Below, piece by piece: positions 38,329 through 48,027 of a DNA stretch of 64,000 nucleotides (position 1 is the first letter of the stretch; the number at the start of each line of letters is the position of its first letter). The stretch spans positions 434,001-498,000 of the forward strand of contig NZ_QGNZ01000004.1 in NCBI RefSeq assembly GCF_003173595.1, given 5' to 3'. Below the pieces are notes generated by a model, which was not told the origin of the DNA, searched no databases, and was given only the letters and a program-made list of their open reading frames with translations. The stretch comes from Pedobacter yonginensis. Its GTDB lineage: Bacteria > Bacteroidota > Bacteroidia > Sphingobacteriales > Sphingobacteriaceae. The position numbers were made by a program, and so were the translations under genes.

Positions 38329-39120
38329 ATGGGACATAAAAAAATAGAAATCGCTCATATGGCACAATTTCTGAAGCTTCAGAATTTACCTGTCGTGTTT
38401 GATGAATGTCCAGAGCCACAACCCGACTTTAAGTTCAAAATTAGTGATGATAAGATAATTGGGGTTGAACATACAAGAATGTTTTTGCCCAAGGATGCTA
38501 AGGGTGATGATTTAACCAGGCATTATGTAACAGCAAATAGAATTGTTGCGTATGCCCACCACATGTTTAAAACTACTAATAAAGAACGGTTATCCGTATA
38601 TGTCGATTTTGTTTCATCATATGGTTTAGATATGCCGTCAAGGATGTTGACAAGGAAGGATGAAAAAACTTTGTCGAATTTCCTTTTAGAGTTTGTCAAA
38701 ACCAATATTCCTACGCTAAACACGAACGCTTCTTTCGAAAATTTTAATATGGACACTGGAGAACATCAATTACCTGACCCGATTGGGCATATATCAATTT
38801 ACAATAAATATGATTGTTGGGCAGTTGTCGAGGCAGGCATGGTACCTAATATTAAAGGCGATGTTTTACAGGAAAGAGTAAAAGCAAAAGATGGTAAACT
38901 AAAGAATTATTCAGCTTTGTATGGCGAGTTGTGGTTGTTGCTAGTAGAAGATCAATGGAGTCCTCTTAATTATTTTGATTTTAGCTTTGCAAAGCTAATA
39001 GATGTTTCAAGCCGATTTAATAAAGTATTTATTTTAAGGTCAGGCAACAATATAGTCCATGAATGTAATAACCTTTGCAAAGAAGAAAACCAATGGAAGG
39101 GAAAAGATTTCAACCCTTAG
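38329..39120 (+). CDS. Hypothetical protein, possibly restriction-endonuclease-like fold
   Basis: 263 aa, soluble, no signal peptide and no recognised family. Residues 31-50 (QPDFKFKISDDKIIGVEHTR) have the layout of a PD-(D/E)xK nuclease core, P32-D33 followed by a beta hairpin and E47 in GVEHT, although the lysine is replaced by threonine. A later helix plus strand, VKAKDGKLKNYSALYGELWLLLVED (about 188-212), resembles the K-rich helix and hydrophobic strand that follow the core in such proteins. It is 348 bases after the CBS-HEPN gene on the same strand. Function unproven. Confidence 0.55.
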   Translation: MGHKKIEIAHMAQFLKLQNLPVVFDECPEPQPDFKFKISDDKIIGVEHTRMFLPKDAKGDDLTRHYVTANRIVAYAHHMFKTTNKERLSVYVDFVSSYGLDMPSRMLTRKDEKTLSNFLLEFVKTNIPTLNTNASFENFNMDTGEHQLPDPIGHISIYNKYDCWAVVEAGMVPNIKGDVLQERVKAKDGKLKNYSALYGELWLLLVEDQWSPLNYFDFSFAKLIDVSSRFNKVFILRSGNNIVHECNNLCKEENQWKGKDFNP

Positions 39121-39186
39121 AATAGTCTTGGACTTTTGTTGAGTAACGTTAAATTCAACACTACCACCCGAATCCCCAAAAATAAG

Positions 39187-39221
39187 AAAAGAGACAATCT
39201 ATCCAGACTTGTCTCTTTTTT
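39187..39221. terminator. Bidirectional terminator
   Basis: AAAAGAGACAA (39187-39197) and TTGTCTCTTTT (39209-39219) form a perfect 11-bp stem followed by a T run on the + strand; the other strand also ends in T-rich sequence. It can close the nuclease-like gene and, on the - strand, the candidate small transcript described below. Confidence 0.85.
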
Positions 39222-39340
39222 CTAACCAAATATAAACCTGTTATGAGCCAGGCTTTGTCTTTAATTTTCCATCTAAACCGAAGTTTTTCAAGAAAATGAT
39301 TTATCTTTTTTTGTGGTGATAAACATCGTTCCGTTTATTA
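39190..39340 (-). ncRNA. Candidate small transcript (sRNA or microprotein mRNA) on the - strand
   Basis: A perfect -7 box TATATTTG (39346-39353, - strand) would start transcription near 39340; the palindromic operator lies 13 bases upstream of it and a strong hairpin terminator ends it near 39187. The predicted RNA is about 150 bases. It encodes only very short frames (MFITTKKDKSFS and a TTG-started LKNFGLDGKLKTKPGS), so an RNA function or a leftover leader of a lost gene are both possible. Confidence 0.35.
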
Positions 39341-39345
39341 CTCTA

Positions 39346-39353
39346 CAAATATA
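39346..39353 (-). promoter_or_regulatory. -7 promoter box next to the operator
   Basis: TATATTTG on the - strand matches TAnnTTTG exactly. There is no clear -33 box; the operator occupies that position, as expected for a regulator-dependent promoter. Confidence 0.5.
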
Positions 39354-39366
39354 GGAAAAATTTTGA

Positions 39367-39385
39367 TAGTGTAAAAAATACACTA
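39367..39385. promoter_or_regulatory. Palindromic operator, copy 1
   Basis: TAGTGTA-N5-TACACTA, a perfect 7-5-7 palindrome with an all-A spacer. The GTGTA-N5-TACAC core recurs at 42621-42639 and 44487-44505. Likely bound by the NUDIX-type regulator encoded at 42714. Confidence 0.65.
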
Positions 39386-39468
39386 AGAAATTTTTAAGTA
39401 TTTTTTTTGTCATTTTTTATTTACTACACTTTTTATAGAAGGATTAGGGATATAAAATGACTGTATTG

Positions 39469-39497
39469 CAAATATAAAGCAAAAATATGTTAAGCAA
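39469..39497 (-). promoter_or_regulatory. Second - strand promoter candidate
   Basis: On the - strand TTG (39495-39497) and TATATTTG (39469-39476) are 18 bases apart, a good match to the Bacteroidota -33/-7 pattern. It points into the same gene-free region and through operator copy 1. Confidence 0.4.
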
Positions 39498-39698
39498 TTG
39501 TTAAATATTGTCAAAAATCGGTATGATATAAGCAAATTGTATCAGTTTTCCCCGAAATAGGACAAATCAAAAAATATTACGCCTCATAATTGTAAATACT
39601 CAGTTAAAACGTATAAATATGATAGGTTGTTTTAATTATTTTCAAATAATCAATTGAAATAAAAATTAATTTCACTGATGAGCATCGTGTTTAAAACA

Positions 39699-39731
39699 AA
39701 AAGGCAACATTGCGTAACAATGTTGCCTTTT
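39699..39731 (-). terminator. Terminator of the pfkA-kinase-gapA operon
   Basis: AAAAGGCAACATTG and CAATGTTGCCTTTT form a perfect 14-bp stem with a 5-base loop; on the - strand it is followed by TTTTTGTTTT, 35 bases after the gapA stop. Confidence 0.88.
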
Positions 39732-39765
39732 AAAATGTTAAAAATCAGCCTTTCGGCCATTTTAT

Positions 39766-41614
<1,849 letters not shown>

Positions 41615-41615
41615 G

Positions 41616-42602
41616 TTATATGGATAGCACTTCAGTCATTTCCATTAAATCAGGCTCTAGTTTAAAGCTATGTGCGGTTAAGGCTTCAACAATGCTGGTT
41701 AACTTAATTTCGTTGCCTTTTAGTCCAACCATCTGTTCGGTTTGCCCGGCAATAAGAGCATTTACCGCGGCAAAACCAAGTCTGCTTCCTAAAATCCGGT
41801 CGAAACTGCTTGGGCTACCGCCACGTTGCAAGTGCCCTAAAATGGTTACTTTGGTATCGTAATGATCGAAAGTTTCTTTCACTTTTTTCGCAACATCATA
41901 CGCACCACCTTGCTTGTGCCCCTCGGCAACAATTACAATGCTCGATGATTTCTTGGTAGCTGCACCTAAAGCTAATTTTTCAATCAATTCGCCTACACTG
42001 GTTTCCTTTTCAGGCAACAACACGGCTTCTGCGCCGCTGGCAATTGCACTTCTTAAAGCAATACAGCCAGAATCCCTACCCATTACCTCAATAAAAAATA
42101 AGCGATCGTGGGCATCTGCCGTATCTCTAATTTTATCTATGGCTTCAATAACGGTATTAATGGCCGTATCATAACCTAAAGTAAAGTCAGATCCACCTAA
42201 ATCGTTATCAATAGTTCCTGGAATGCCAATTACTTTAACGCCATATTTTTCAGAGAAACGTCTGGCACCAGTAAAAGTTCCATCGCCACCAATAACCACA
42301 AGGCCATCAATATCGTTTTTCTTTAAATTTTTATAAGCTATTTCCTGTCCTTCGTCGGTTTTAAATTCTAAGCAACGGGCAGTTTTTAAAATGGTTCCGC
42401 CTAAATGTAAGATGTTACTTACTGAACGGGCGTCCATTGGTTTTATATTGTCGGTAATTAGGCCTTGGTACCCCTGCATAACACCAAACATATTGATGCC
42501 ATGGTATATTCCGGTGCGTACTACAGCTCTAATCGCAGCATTCATTCCTGGGGCATCGCCTCCAGAAGTCAATACAGCTATATTTTTAATATTTGGCTTC
42601 AT
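41616..42602 (-). CDS. pfkA: 6-phosphofructokinase (ATP-dependent)
   Basis: Committed glycolytic step, fructose 6-phosphate to fructose 1,6-bisphosphate. In 328 aa: TSGGDAPGMNAAIRAVVR (ATP site), IGGDGTFTGA, the GIPGTIDNDLGGSDFTLGYDTA signature with the catalytic aspartate, and the effector-site VTILGHLQRGGSPSSFDR. First gene of the pfkA-kinase-gapA operon; operator copy 2 lies 19 bases before its start, against a -7-like TATATTCG. Confidence 0.96.
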   Translation of the reverse strand: MKPNIKNIAVLTSGGDAPGMNAAIRAVVRTGIYHGINMFGVMQGYQGLITDNIKPMDARSVSNILHLGGTILKTARCLEFKTDEGQEIAYKNLKKNDIDGLVVIGGDGTFTGARRFSEKYGVKVIGIPGTIDNDLGGSDFTLGYDTAINTVIEAIDKIRDTADAHDRLFFIEVMGRDSGCIALRSAIASGAEAVLLPEKETSVGELIEKLALGAATKKSSSIVIVAEGHKQGGAYDVAKKVKETFDHYDTKVTILGHLQRGGSPSSFDRILGSRLGFAAVNALIAGQTEQMVGLKGNEIKLTSIVEALTAHSFKLEPDLMEMTEVLSI

Positions 42603-42612
42603 CTTTATAATA

Positions 42613-42620
42613 CGAATATA
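42613..42620 (-). promoter_or_regulatory. -7 box candidate of the pfkA operon
   Basis: TATATTCG on the - strand differs from TAnnTTTG at one base. It touches operator copy 2 at 42621, so a bound regulator would cover the promoter. Confidence 0.4.
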
Positions 42621-42639
42621 GTGTGTAATTTTTACACTA
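42621..42639. promoter_or_regulatory. Palindromic operator, copy 2
   Basis: GTGTGTA-N5-TACACTA between the divergent pfkA operon and the NUDIX regulator gene. Shares the GTGTA-N5-TACAC core with copies 1 and 3. Confidence 0.65.
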
Positions 42640-42713
42640 AGTAATTTTTTTTATTTTTTTTACTTAATATTGAAAGTCATACCTTTATCTGCTTAAAATA
42701 ACTAAATTTTACC

Positions 42714-43403
42714 TTGGAACAAATTTTACCTCATTTAGATTCCGTATTCTCAATTGATTGTGTCCTATTTGGATTTGATGGCAAAGAACTAAAAATCCTC
42801 CTCATCGAAAGAAACGAAGAACCATTTAAAGATTGGTGGGCATTGCCTGGTAACATCGTTGGGCCTGATGAAAGTTTGGATCAATCGGCCTCCCGCATTT
42901 TATACGAACTTACCGGTTTACGTGGCATATTTATGGAGCAGTATTATGCTTTCGGCGATCCCAACAGGCACCCTCAAGGACGTGTAATTACTTTAGCCTA
43001 CTATGCTTTGATCCGTTTAGGCGGCGATAAAGAACTACGGCCAGTAAGTAATTATGCAAAACGTGCCAACTGGCTGCCCATTACCGATTTGCCAAGACTG
43101 GCCTTCGATCACCAGAAAATTTACGATAAGGGCCTCGAAAAAATAAAGCGCAGAATAAAACATCAACCCATTGCTTTCGAACTTTTGCCCGAAAAATTTA
43201 CGCTGACCCAATTACAGCATGTTTACGAATTGATTATCGGTAAGAAACTGGATAAGCGAAACTTTAGAAAGAAAATTCTAGGCTTTGGTGTTTTAAAAGA
43301 ATTAGATGAAAAACAAAAGGGCGTTTCTTACCGAGCGGCTACTTTATATCGTTTTGATAAGCGTAAATACGCGAAGTTATTTGGTAAAGAGATCTCTTTT
43401 TAA
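42714..43403 (+). CDS. NUDIX-type transcriptional regulator (NrtR/AraR-like)
   Basis: 229 aa. Residues about 8-140 are a NUDIX domain and 150-229 a winged helix (FTLTQLQHVYELIIGKKLDKRNFRKKIL) as in NrtR-family regulators. The Nudix box (46-69) is degenerate: G47 is N, and the glutamates expected at 62 and 66 are I and L, with only E53, R61 and E65 kept. This fits a ligand-sensing regulator rather than a hydrolase, as in AraR of Bacteroides thetaiotaomicron. Start is a TTG; no in-frame upstream start exists. It is divergent from pfkA with the operator between. Confidence 0.85.
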   Translation: MEQILPHLDSVFSIDCVLFGFDGKELKILLIERNEEPFKDWWALPGNIVGPDESLDQSASRILYELTGLRGIFMEQYYAFGDPNRHPQGRVITLAYYALIRLGGDKELRPVSNYAKRANWLPITDLPRLAFDHQKIYDKGLEKIKRRIKHQPIAFELLPEKFTLTQLQHVYELIIGKKLDKRNFRKKILGFGVLKELDEKQKGVSYRAATLYRFDKRKYAKLFGKEISF

Positions 43404-43434
43404 CCTAAGTATTTCGCAAAAAGCAATCATAAAA

Positions 43435-43476
43435 AAAGTCCCGGTTTGGTTTACAAATCGGGACTTTCTTTTTTTA
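43435..43476. terminator. Terminator between the regulator and the second kinase
   Basis: AAAGTCCCGGTTT pairs with AAATCGGGACTTT (one G-U) around a short loop, followed by C and a long T run; an A run precedes it, so it works in both directions for these convergent genes. Confidence 0.88.
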
Positions 43477-43522
43477 GCTCAGTTTTAAATGCTCAACTCA
43501 AAACCGAAGCGTTATCAATGGA

Positions 43523-44383
43523 TTATACGTTTGGAGCCAATTCCAAATGGTAGTGAACCAAATCATCTATAGGTGAGCGGATGATTTTACCCACGCCCAT
43601 CTCGTAACGATCTGCTACAATGCTCAATATATCGCGGAAACTGTAACCTACCGAACCTACGCAATTTAATTTGTGATCTTTGTAGTTTGGATAGTGGATT
43701 ACTAAAGCTTCGAAGAATGCAGTGAAGGCATAATCAATTGTGCTAAAGGCATAATCTTCGTAGTTATCTTTAAAATCGTATAAGAATTTACTGAAACTTG
43801 CGCAGAAACGGTTTGGTAACGGCTTGTTGTAAATGTTATCGAAAATGTCTTCGTTGGTTAAAGCGTAGTTATCATAAAAAGCCTCACGCAAACCTTTCGG
43901 CATGTAACCTTTCATGTAATCGCTTAAAATGCGTTTACCGATGTATGAACCACTTCCTTCGTCGCCTAAAAAATAGCCTAATGAATCGATATTTAAAGTA
44001 ATATCCGTTCCATCGTATAAACAAGAGTTTGTTCCGGTACCTAAAATACCAGCAAAGCCAGGCTCGTTACCTAAAAGGGCACGGCATGAGGCCAGTAAAT
44101 CGTGGCCAACAAAAACTGTAGCATGCGTAAAAATCTGTTTCATGGCATCTGCCACAATCTTTACATTTGCAGGGGTAGAACATCCAGCACCATAATAGTA
44201 AACTGCGGTTAATTTTTCTCGCTCCAAGTGGTCTGGAAGCGTTTCGTTTAAAGACTGTACAATATATTCTCCTTTCGAAAAATATGGGTTGTACCCTTCG
44301 GTGTTAAAGTAAATTTTTCTGCCGGCCTCGTTAATCAAACACCAATTTGTTTTGGTTGATCCACCGTCTGCAATTACTATCAT
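43523..44383 (-). CDS. BadF/BadG-type sugar kinase (N-acetylglucosamine kinase-like)
   Basis: 286 aa from the ATG at 44383, which puts MIVIADGGSTKTNWCL at the N terminus like other family members; a further in-frame ATG at 44407 would add 8 residues. Intact phosphate-1 motif DGGSTKT (about 6-12), GILGTGTNSCLYDG, and LGYFLGDEGSGSYIGK. Probably phosphorylates a hexosamine or hexose using ATP; exact substrate unknown. It is convergent with the NUDIX regulator and shares its upstream region and operator copy 3 with the threonine aldolase gene. Confidence 0.85.
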   Translation of the reverse strand: MIVIADGGSTKTNWCLINEAGRKIYFNTEGYNPYFSKGEYIVQSLNETLPDHLEREKLTAVYYYGAGCSTPANVKIVADAMKQIFTHATVFVGHDLLASCRALLGNEPGFAGILGTGTNSCLYDGTDITLNIDSLGYFLGDEGSGSYIGKRILSDYMKGYMPKGLREAFYDNYALTNEDIFDNIYNKPLPNRFCASFSKFLYDFKDNYEDYAFSTIDYAFTAFFEALVIHYPNYKDHKLNCVGSVGYSFRDILSIVADRYEMGVGKIIRSPIDDLVHYHLELAPNV

Positions 44384-44486
44384 TTTATTTATTTTTGGTT
44401 TTAGCACGATAAAAGTATAAAAACTCTTATATTTTGTATCTTTTTTTTTAATAATTTTTTAACAATTTGTTGTTGTTGTTTTTTAA

Positions 44487-44505
44487 GTGTGTAAAAAATA
44501 CACTA
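44487..44505. promoter_or_regulatory. Palindromic operator, copy 3
   Basis: GTGTGTA-N5-TACACTA between the divergent kinase and threonine-aldolase genes, identical to copy 2 in both half-sites; the spacer is all A as in copy 1. Confidence 0.65.
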
Positions 44506-44602
44506 TAGTATGCGTTTAATGGGCTAAAATCCTTAAAATTATACCATAAAGAGCATTGGTCTTTTTTTTGAACCGTATGAAATATTTTACAATATAGATA
44601 AA

Positions 44603-45625
44603 ATGAATAGCAGTTTTTTAGATTTTAGAAGTGATACCGTAACCAAGCCAACGGCCGGAATGCTGGATGCCATGATGAGCGCAAAAGTAGGGGATGATGT
44701 TTTTGGTGAAGACGAAACCGTGCAAAAATTGGAAAACAAATTGGCGGCAACATTTAATATGGAGGCGGGTTTGTTTTGCCCTTCGGGAACGATGACCAAC
44801 CAAATCGGAATTAAATGTTTTACACAACCAATGGATGAGGTGATTTGCGATCAAACGGCACATGTGTATCGTTATGAAATTGGTGGAATTGCTTATCATT
44901 CTGCGGCATCCGTTCGCTTATTGTATGGCGAGCGTGGAATTTTAACCCCCGAATTGATTGAGCCGGAAATTAATGAAGACAATATTCATTATCCGAATTC
45001 ATCTTTGGTGGTTTTAGAAAATACCGTAAACAAAGGTGGCGGGAGCTGTTACACCTTAGCCCAAATTGCTCCAATTCATCATCTTTGTAACATAAAAGGA
45101 TTGAAACTTCATTTGGATGGAGCCAGAATTTTTAATGCCTTGGTGGCAACTGGAGATGACGCACATGGCTATGGAAAATATTTCGATGGCATTTCGGTTT
45201 GTTTATCAAAAGGTTTGGGTGCACCAGTTGGCTCTGTTTTATTGGGAAGTAAAGAAACCATTAAAAAGGCCAGAAAAATTAGAAAAGCTTTTGGTGGAGG
45301 AATGCGTCAGGCAGGGTTTTTGGCAGCTGCGGGAAATTATGCGTTGGATCATCACGTAGAACGTTTAAAGGACGACCATAAGCATGCAAAGGCCTTGGCA
45401 GATGCTTTAATCTCAACCAATTATGTGCTTTCAGTGATGCCTGTTGAAACCAACATTGTGGTATTCGAAGTAGCCAAAGGAACCGCGGAGCAGGTTGTTA
45501 ATCGATTGAAGGAAAAGGGTTTACATTGTAATACCACCAGCGCAAGTACGGTGAGGTTGGTTACGCATTTGGATTTGAGCCCAGCAATGATTGACCAAGC
45601 CGTTGAAATAATATTACATTTGTAA
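44603..45625 (+). CDS. ltaE: Low-specificity L-threonine aldolase
   Basis: PLP enzyme splitting threonine or allo-threonine into glycine and acetaldehyde. The 340 residues start FLDFRSDTVTKPT, as in the family, contain PSGTMTNQI (60-68), LDGARIFNA (171-179) and the PLP lysine K203 in CLSKGLGAPVGS. Operator copy 3 is about 100 bases upstream, but that may serve only the divergent kinase. Confidence 0.94.
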   Translation: MNSSFLDFRSDTVTKPTAGMLDAMMSAKVGDDVFGEDETVQKLENKLAATFNMEAGLFCPSGTMTNQIGIKCFTQPMDEVICDQTAHVYRYEIGGIAYHSAASVRLLYGERGILTPELIEPEINEDNIHYPNSSLVVLENTVNKGGGSCYTLAQIAPIHHLCNIKGLKLHLDGARIFNALVATGDDAHGYGKYFDGISVCLSKGLGAPVGSVLLGSKETIKKARKIRKAFGGGMRQAGFLAAAGNYALDHHVERLKDDHKHAKALADALISTNYVLSVMPVETNIVVFEVAKGTAEQVVNRLKEKGLHCNTTSASTVRLVTHLDLSPAMIDQAVEIILHL

Positions 45626-45689
45626 ACAGAGTTCAAAATCAATAGTTCATCCCAATTAACGATTGAAAAACTAACGTATTCATAGCCAA

Positions 45690-47204
45690 ATGTCTGAAAA
45701 CCAAAATCATCATTCTAAAATTTCTAAAATACTTGTGGCCAACCGTGGCGAGATTGCTTTACGGATTATGCGTTCAGCAAAAGAAATGGGCATTAAAACG
45801 GTGGCCGTTTTTTCTGAAGCAGATCGAAATGCCTTGCACGTGCGTTACGCTGATGAAGCGATTTTTATCGGGCCAGCGCCTTCTAATCAAAGTTATTTGG
45901 TTGGCGAAAAAATTATTGATGCCTGTAAACAAAGCGGTGCAGAAGCCATTCACCCAGGTTATGGCTTTTTGTCTGAAAATGCTGCCTTTGCGCAAATGGT
46001 TGCCGATGCCGGTTTAATTTTAATCGGCCCATCGCCACAAGCCATGGAAATTATGGGGAATAAGCTCTCTGCAAAAGCAGCGGCTTTGAAATATAACATC
46101 CCTATGGTACCCGGTACGGAAGAAGCGATTCAAGATGTTGCCGAAGCCAAACTCCGTGCTATAGAAGTTGGTTTCCCGATTTTAATTAAGGCTGCGGCAG
46201 GCGGTGGGGGCAAAGGGATGCGCATTGTAGAAAAGGCCGATGATTTTGAAGAACAAATGCAACTTGCGGTAAGTGAAGCCACTTCGGCTTTTGGCGATGG
46301 TTCTGTTTTTATAGAGCGTTATGTTACCTCGCCAAGGCACATAGAAATTCAGGTTTTGGGCGATACGCATGGCAATATTGTTCATCTTTTCGAAAGAGAA
46401 TGTTCGGTACAACGCAGGCATCAAAAGGTGGTTGAAGAAGCGCCATCATCGGTACTTACCGAAGAAATTAGGCAACGCATGGGTAAGTGTGCCGTTGATG
46501 TTGCCCGCTCGGTAAATTATACTGGTGCCGGAACGGTAGAGTTCATTTTGGATGAAAACCTCGATTTCTTTTTCCTAGAAATGAATACCCGTTTACAGGT
46601 AGAGCATCCTGTTACAGAGCTGATTACGGGAATTGATTTGGTGAAGGAGCAAATTAAAATTGCATCGGGAGAAGCATTGAGTTTTATCCAAGAGGATTTA
46701 AAAATCAATGGACATGCCGTAGAACTTCGCGTGTATGCAGAAGATCCAAACAACAATTTCTTGCCAGATATTGGCACTTTGCAAACCTATAAAACCCCTA
46801 AAGGAAATGGGGTAAGGGTGGATGATGGTTTTGAGCAAGGTATGGATATTCCCATTTATTACGACCCCATGATCGCAAAGCTCATCACCTTTGGTAAAGA
46901 TCGGACAGAGGCCATTGAACGAATGATTAGGGCAATTGCAGAATATGAGATTACCGGGATAGAAACCACTTTGGCTTTTGGTACTTTTGTGATGCAACAC
47001 GAAGCCTTTAAAACAGGGCAATTTGACACTCATTTTGTTGGCAAATACTTTAACGCCAATAGCCTAAAAGTGGAAGATGAAACCGAAGCCTTAATTGCTG
47101 CGGTAATTGCATCGGCCCTGTTTGAAAAGAAATCGGATGTGGTTCAATCGGATGGAAAAAGTAAGGGGAGTTCTGATTGGAGAAAAAATAGACAGAAATA
47201 TTAA
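45690..47204 (+). CDS. accC: Biotin carboxylase subunit of an acyl-CoA carboxylase
   Basis: 504 aa ATP-grasp enzyme that carboxylates biotin. Motifs: KILVANRGEIALRIMRSA (N-terminal domain), EAIHPGYGFLSENAAFA, the glycine loop AAAGGGGKGMRIV, FIERYVTSPRHIEIQVLGD, and EMNTRLQVEHPVTELITG. The C-terminal tail (SSDWRKNRQKY) is longer than in E. coli AccC. No biotin carrier or carboxyltransferase gene lies nearby, so it could belong to acetyl-, propionyl- or another acyl-CoA carboxylase; the symbol is by similarity. Confidence 0.88.
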   Translation: MSENQNHHSKISKILVANRGEIALRIMRSAKEMGIKTVAVFSEADRNALHVRYADEAIFIGPAPSNQSYLVGEKIIDACKQSGAEAIHPGYGFLSENAAFAQMVADAGLILIGPSPQAMEIMGNKLSAKAAALKYNIPMVPGTEEAIQDVAEAKLRAIEVGFPILIKAAAGGGGKGMRIVEKADDFEEQMQLAVSEATSAFGDGSVFIERYVTSPRHIEIQVLGDTHGNIVHLFERECSVQRRHQKVVEEAPSSVLTEEIRQRMGKCAVDVARSVNYTGAGTVEFILDENLDFFFLEMNTRLQVEHPVTELITGIDLVKEQIKIASGEALSFIQEDLKINGHAVELRVYAEDPNNNFLPDIGTLQTYKTPKGNGVRVDDGFEQGMDIPIYYDPMIAKLITFGKDRTEAIERMIRAIAEYEITGIETTLAFGTFVMQHEAFKTGQFDTHFVGKYFNANSLKVEDETEALIAAVIASALFEKKSDVVQSDGKSKGSSDWRKNRQKY

Positions 47205-47253
47205 CATCATCATCATGCCTAACCATTTGGTTTGATGAATACCATAAAATAAA

Positions 47254-47838
47254 ATGTTCACAGGAATTATAGAAACACTTGGCGAGGTAACGGCCGTACA
47301 AAACGATCAAACAAATGTTCATTTCACCATATCATCAGCCATTAGCAATGAATTAAAAATTGACCAGAGTGTTGCCCATAATGGTGTTTGTTTAACCGTT
47401 GTGGCTGTGCACGATGGAAGCCACACCGTTACCGCGATTGATGAAACCTTGAATAAAACCAATCTGGATCATTTAAAAGTGGGCAGTAAAGTAAATTTGG
47501 AACGCTGCATGCAAATGAACGCCCGCCTAGATGGACACATTGTGCAGGGTCATGTAGATCAAACGGTCATCTGCGTAAAACGCGAAGAATTGGATGGAAG
47601 CTGGGAATACCGTTTTAAATACGATGCTTCTGCCGGAAATGTAACCGTAGAGAAAGGCTCTGCCTGCGTTAATGGAATCAGTTTAACGGTTGTAAATTCC
47701 GAGCAAGATGAGTTTTCAGTTTTCATTATTCCCTATACCTTTGAGCACACCAATTTGCAAGATGTGGTTGTTGGCGATACGGTAAATCTTGAATTTGATA
47801 TTATTGGAAAGTACGTGGCCCGCTTAATGGCCAAATAA
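47254..47838 (+). CDS. ribE: Riboflavin synthase, alpha chain
   Basis: Dismutates two 6,7-dimethyl-8-ribityllumazine to riboflavin. The 194 residues begin with the diagnostic MFTGIIETLGEV and form two lumazine-binding repeats (about 1-96 and 97-190), each with a GVCLTV / GISLTV motif and HIVQGHVD. No FMN riboswitch is visible upstream. It follows accC by 49 bases. Confidence 0.95.
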   Translation: MFTGIIETLGEVTAVQNDQTNVHFTISSAISNELKIDQSVAHNGVCLTVVAVHDGSHTVTAIDETLNKTNLDHLKVGSKVNLERCMQMNARLDGHIVQGHVDQTVICVKREELDGSWEYRFKYDASAGNVTVEKGSACVNGISLTVVNSEQDEFSVFIIPYTFEHTNLQDVVVGDTVNLEFDIIGKYVARLMAK

Positions 47839-48027
47839 CAGGCTTTAGCATCCAAAAACAAAATAATTTCCGGGTATTTTTATATTATAATGCTCTATTA
47901 AAGAGGTGCTTATGAATTTATTTGCGTGTTTGTAACGTTTAATTTTTCATAACAGTGCAGGATAGTAAGCCGAATTATATTTCTCAATATCGCATTGTTA
48001 AGCATTATAAATTAACACTAACCATTT

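Larger units (their letters stand above)
39121..39765. other. Long intergenic region holding an operator, two - strand promoters and terminators
   Basis: 645 bases, very A/T-rich, with no convincing protein gene on either strand. It contains the palindromic operator at 39367-39385, two - strand -7 boxes (39346-39353 and 39469-39476), and terminators at 39187-39221 and 39699-39731. The - strand segment from about 39340 to 39190 is a candidate small RNA. Confidence 0.6.

Noticed and set aside
39288..39413. 41-codon - strand frame (MTKKILKNFLVYFLHYQ...)
   Set aside because: It runs through the operator and the -7 box and is only open because the region is A/T-rich; protein function unlikely.
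47839..48027. FMN riboswitch or operator near ribE and the rhamnosidase gene
   Set aside because: No RFN-type conserved boxes and no copy of the GTGTA-N5-TACAC palindrome were found there.
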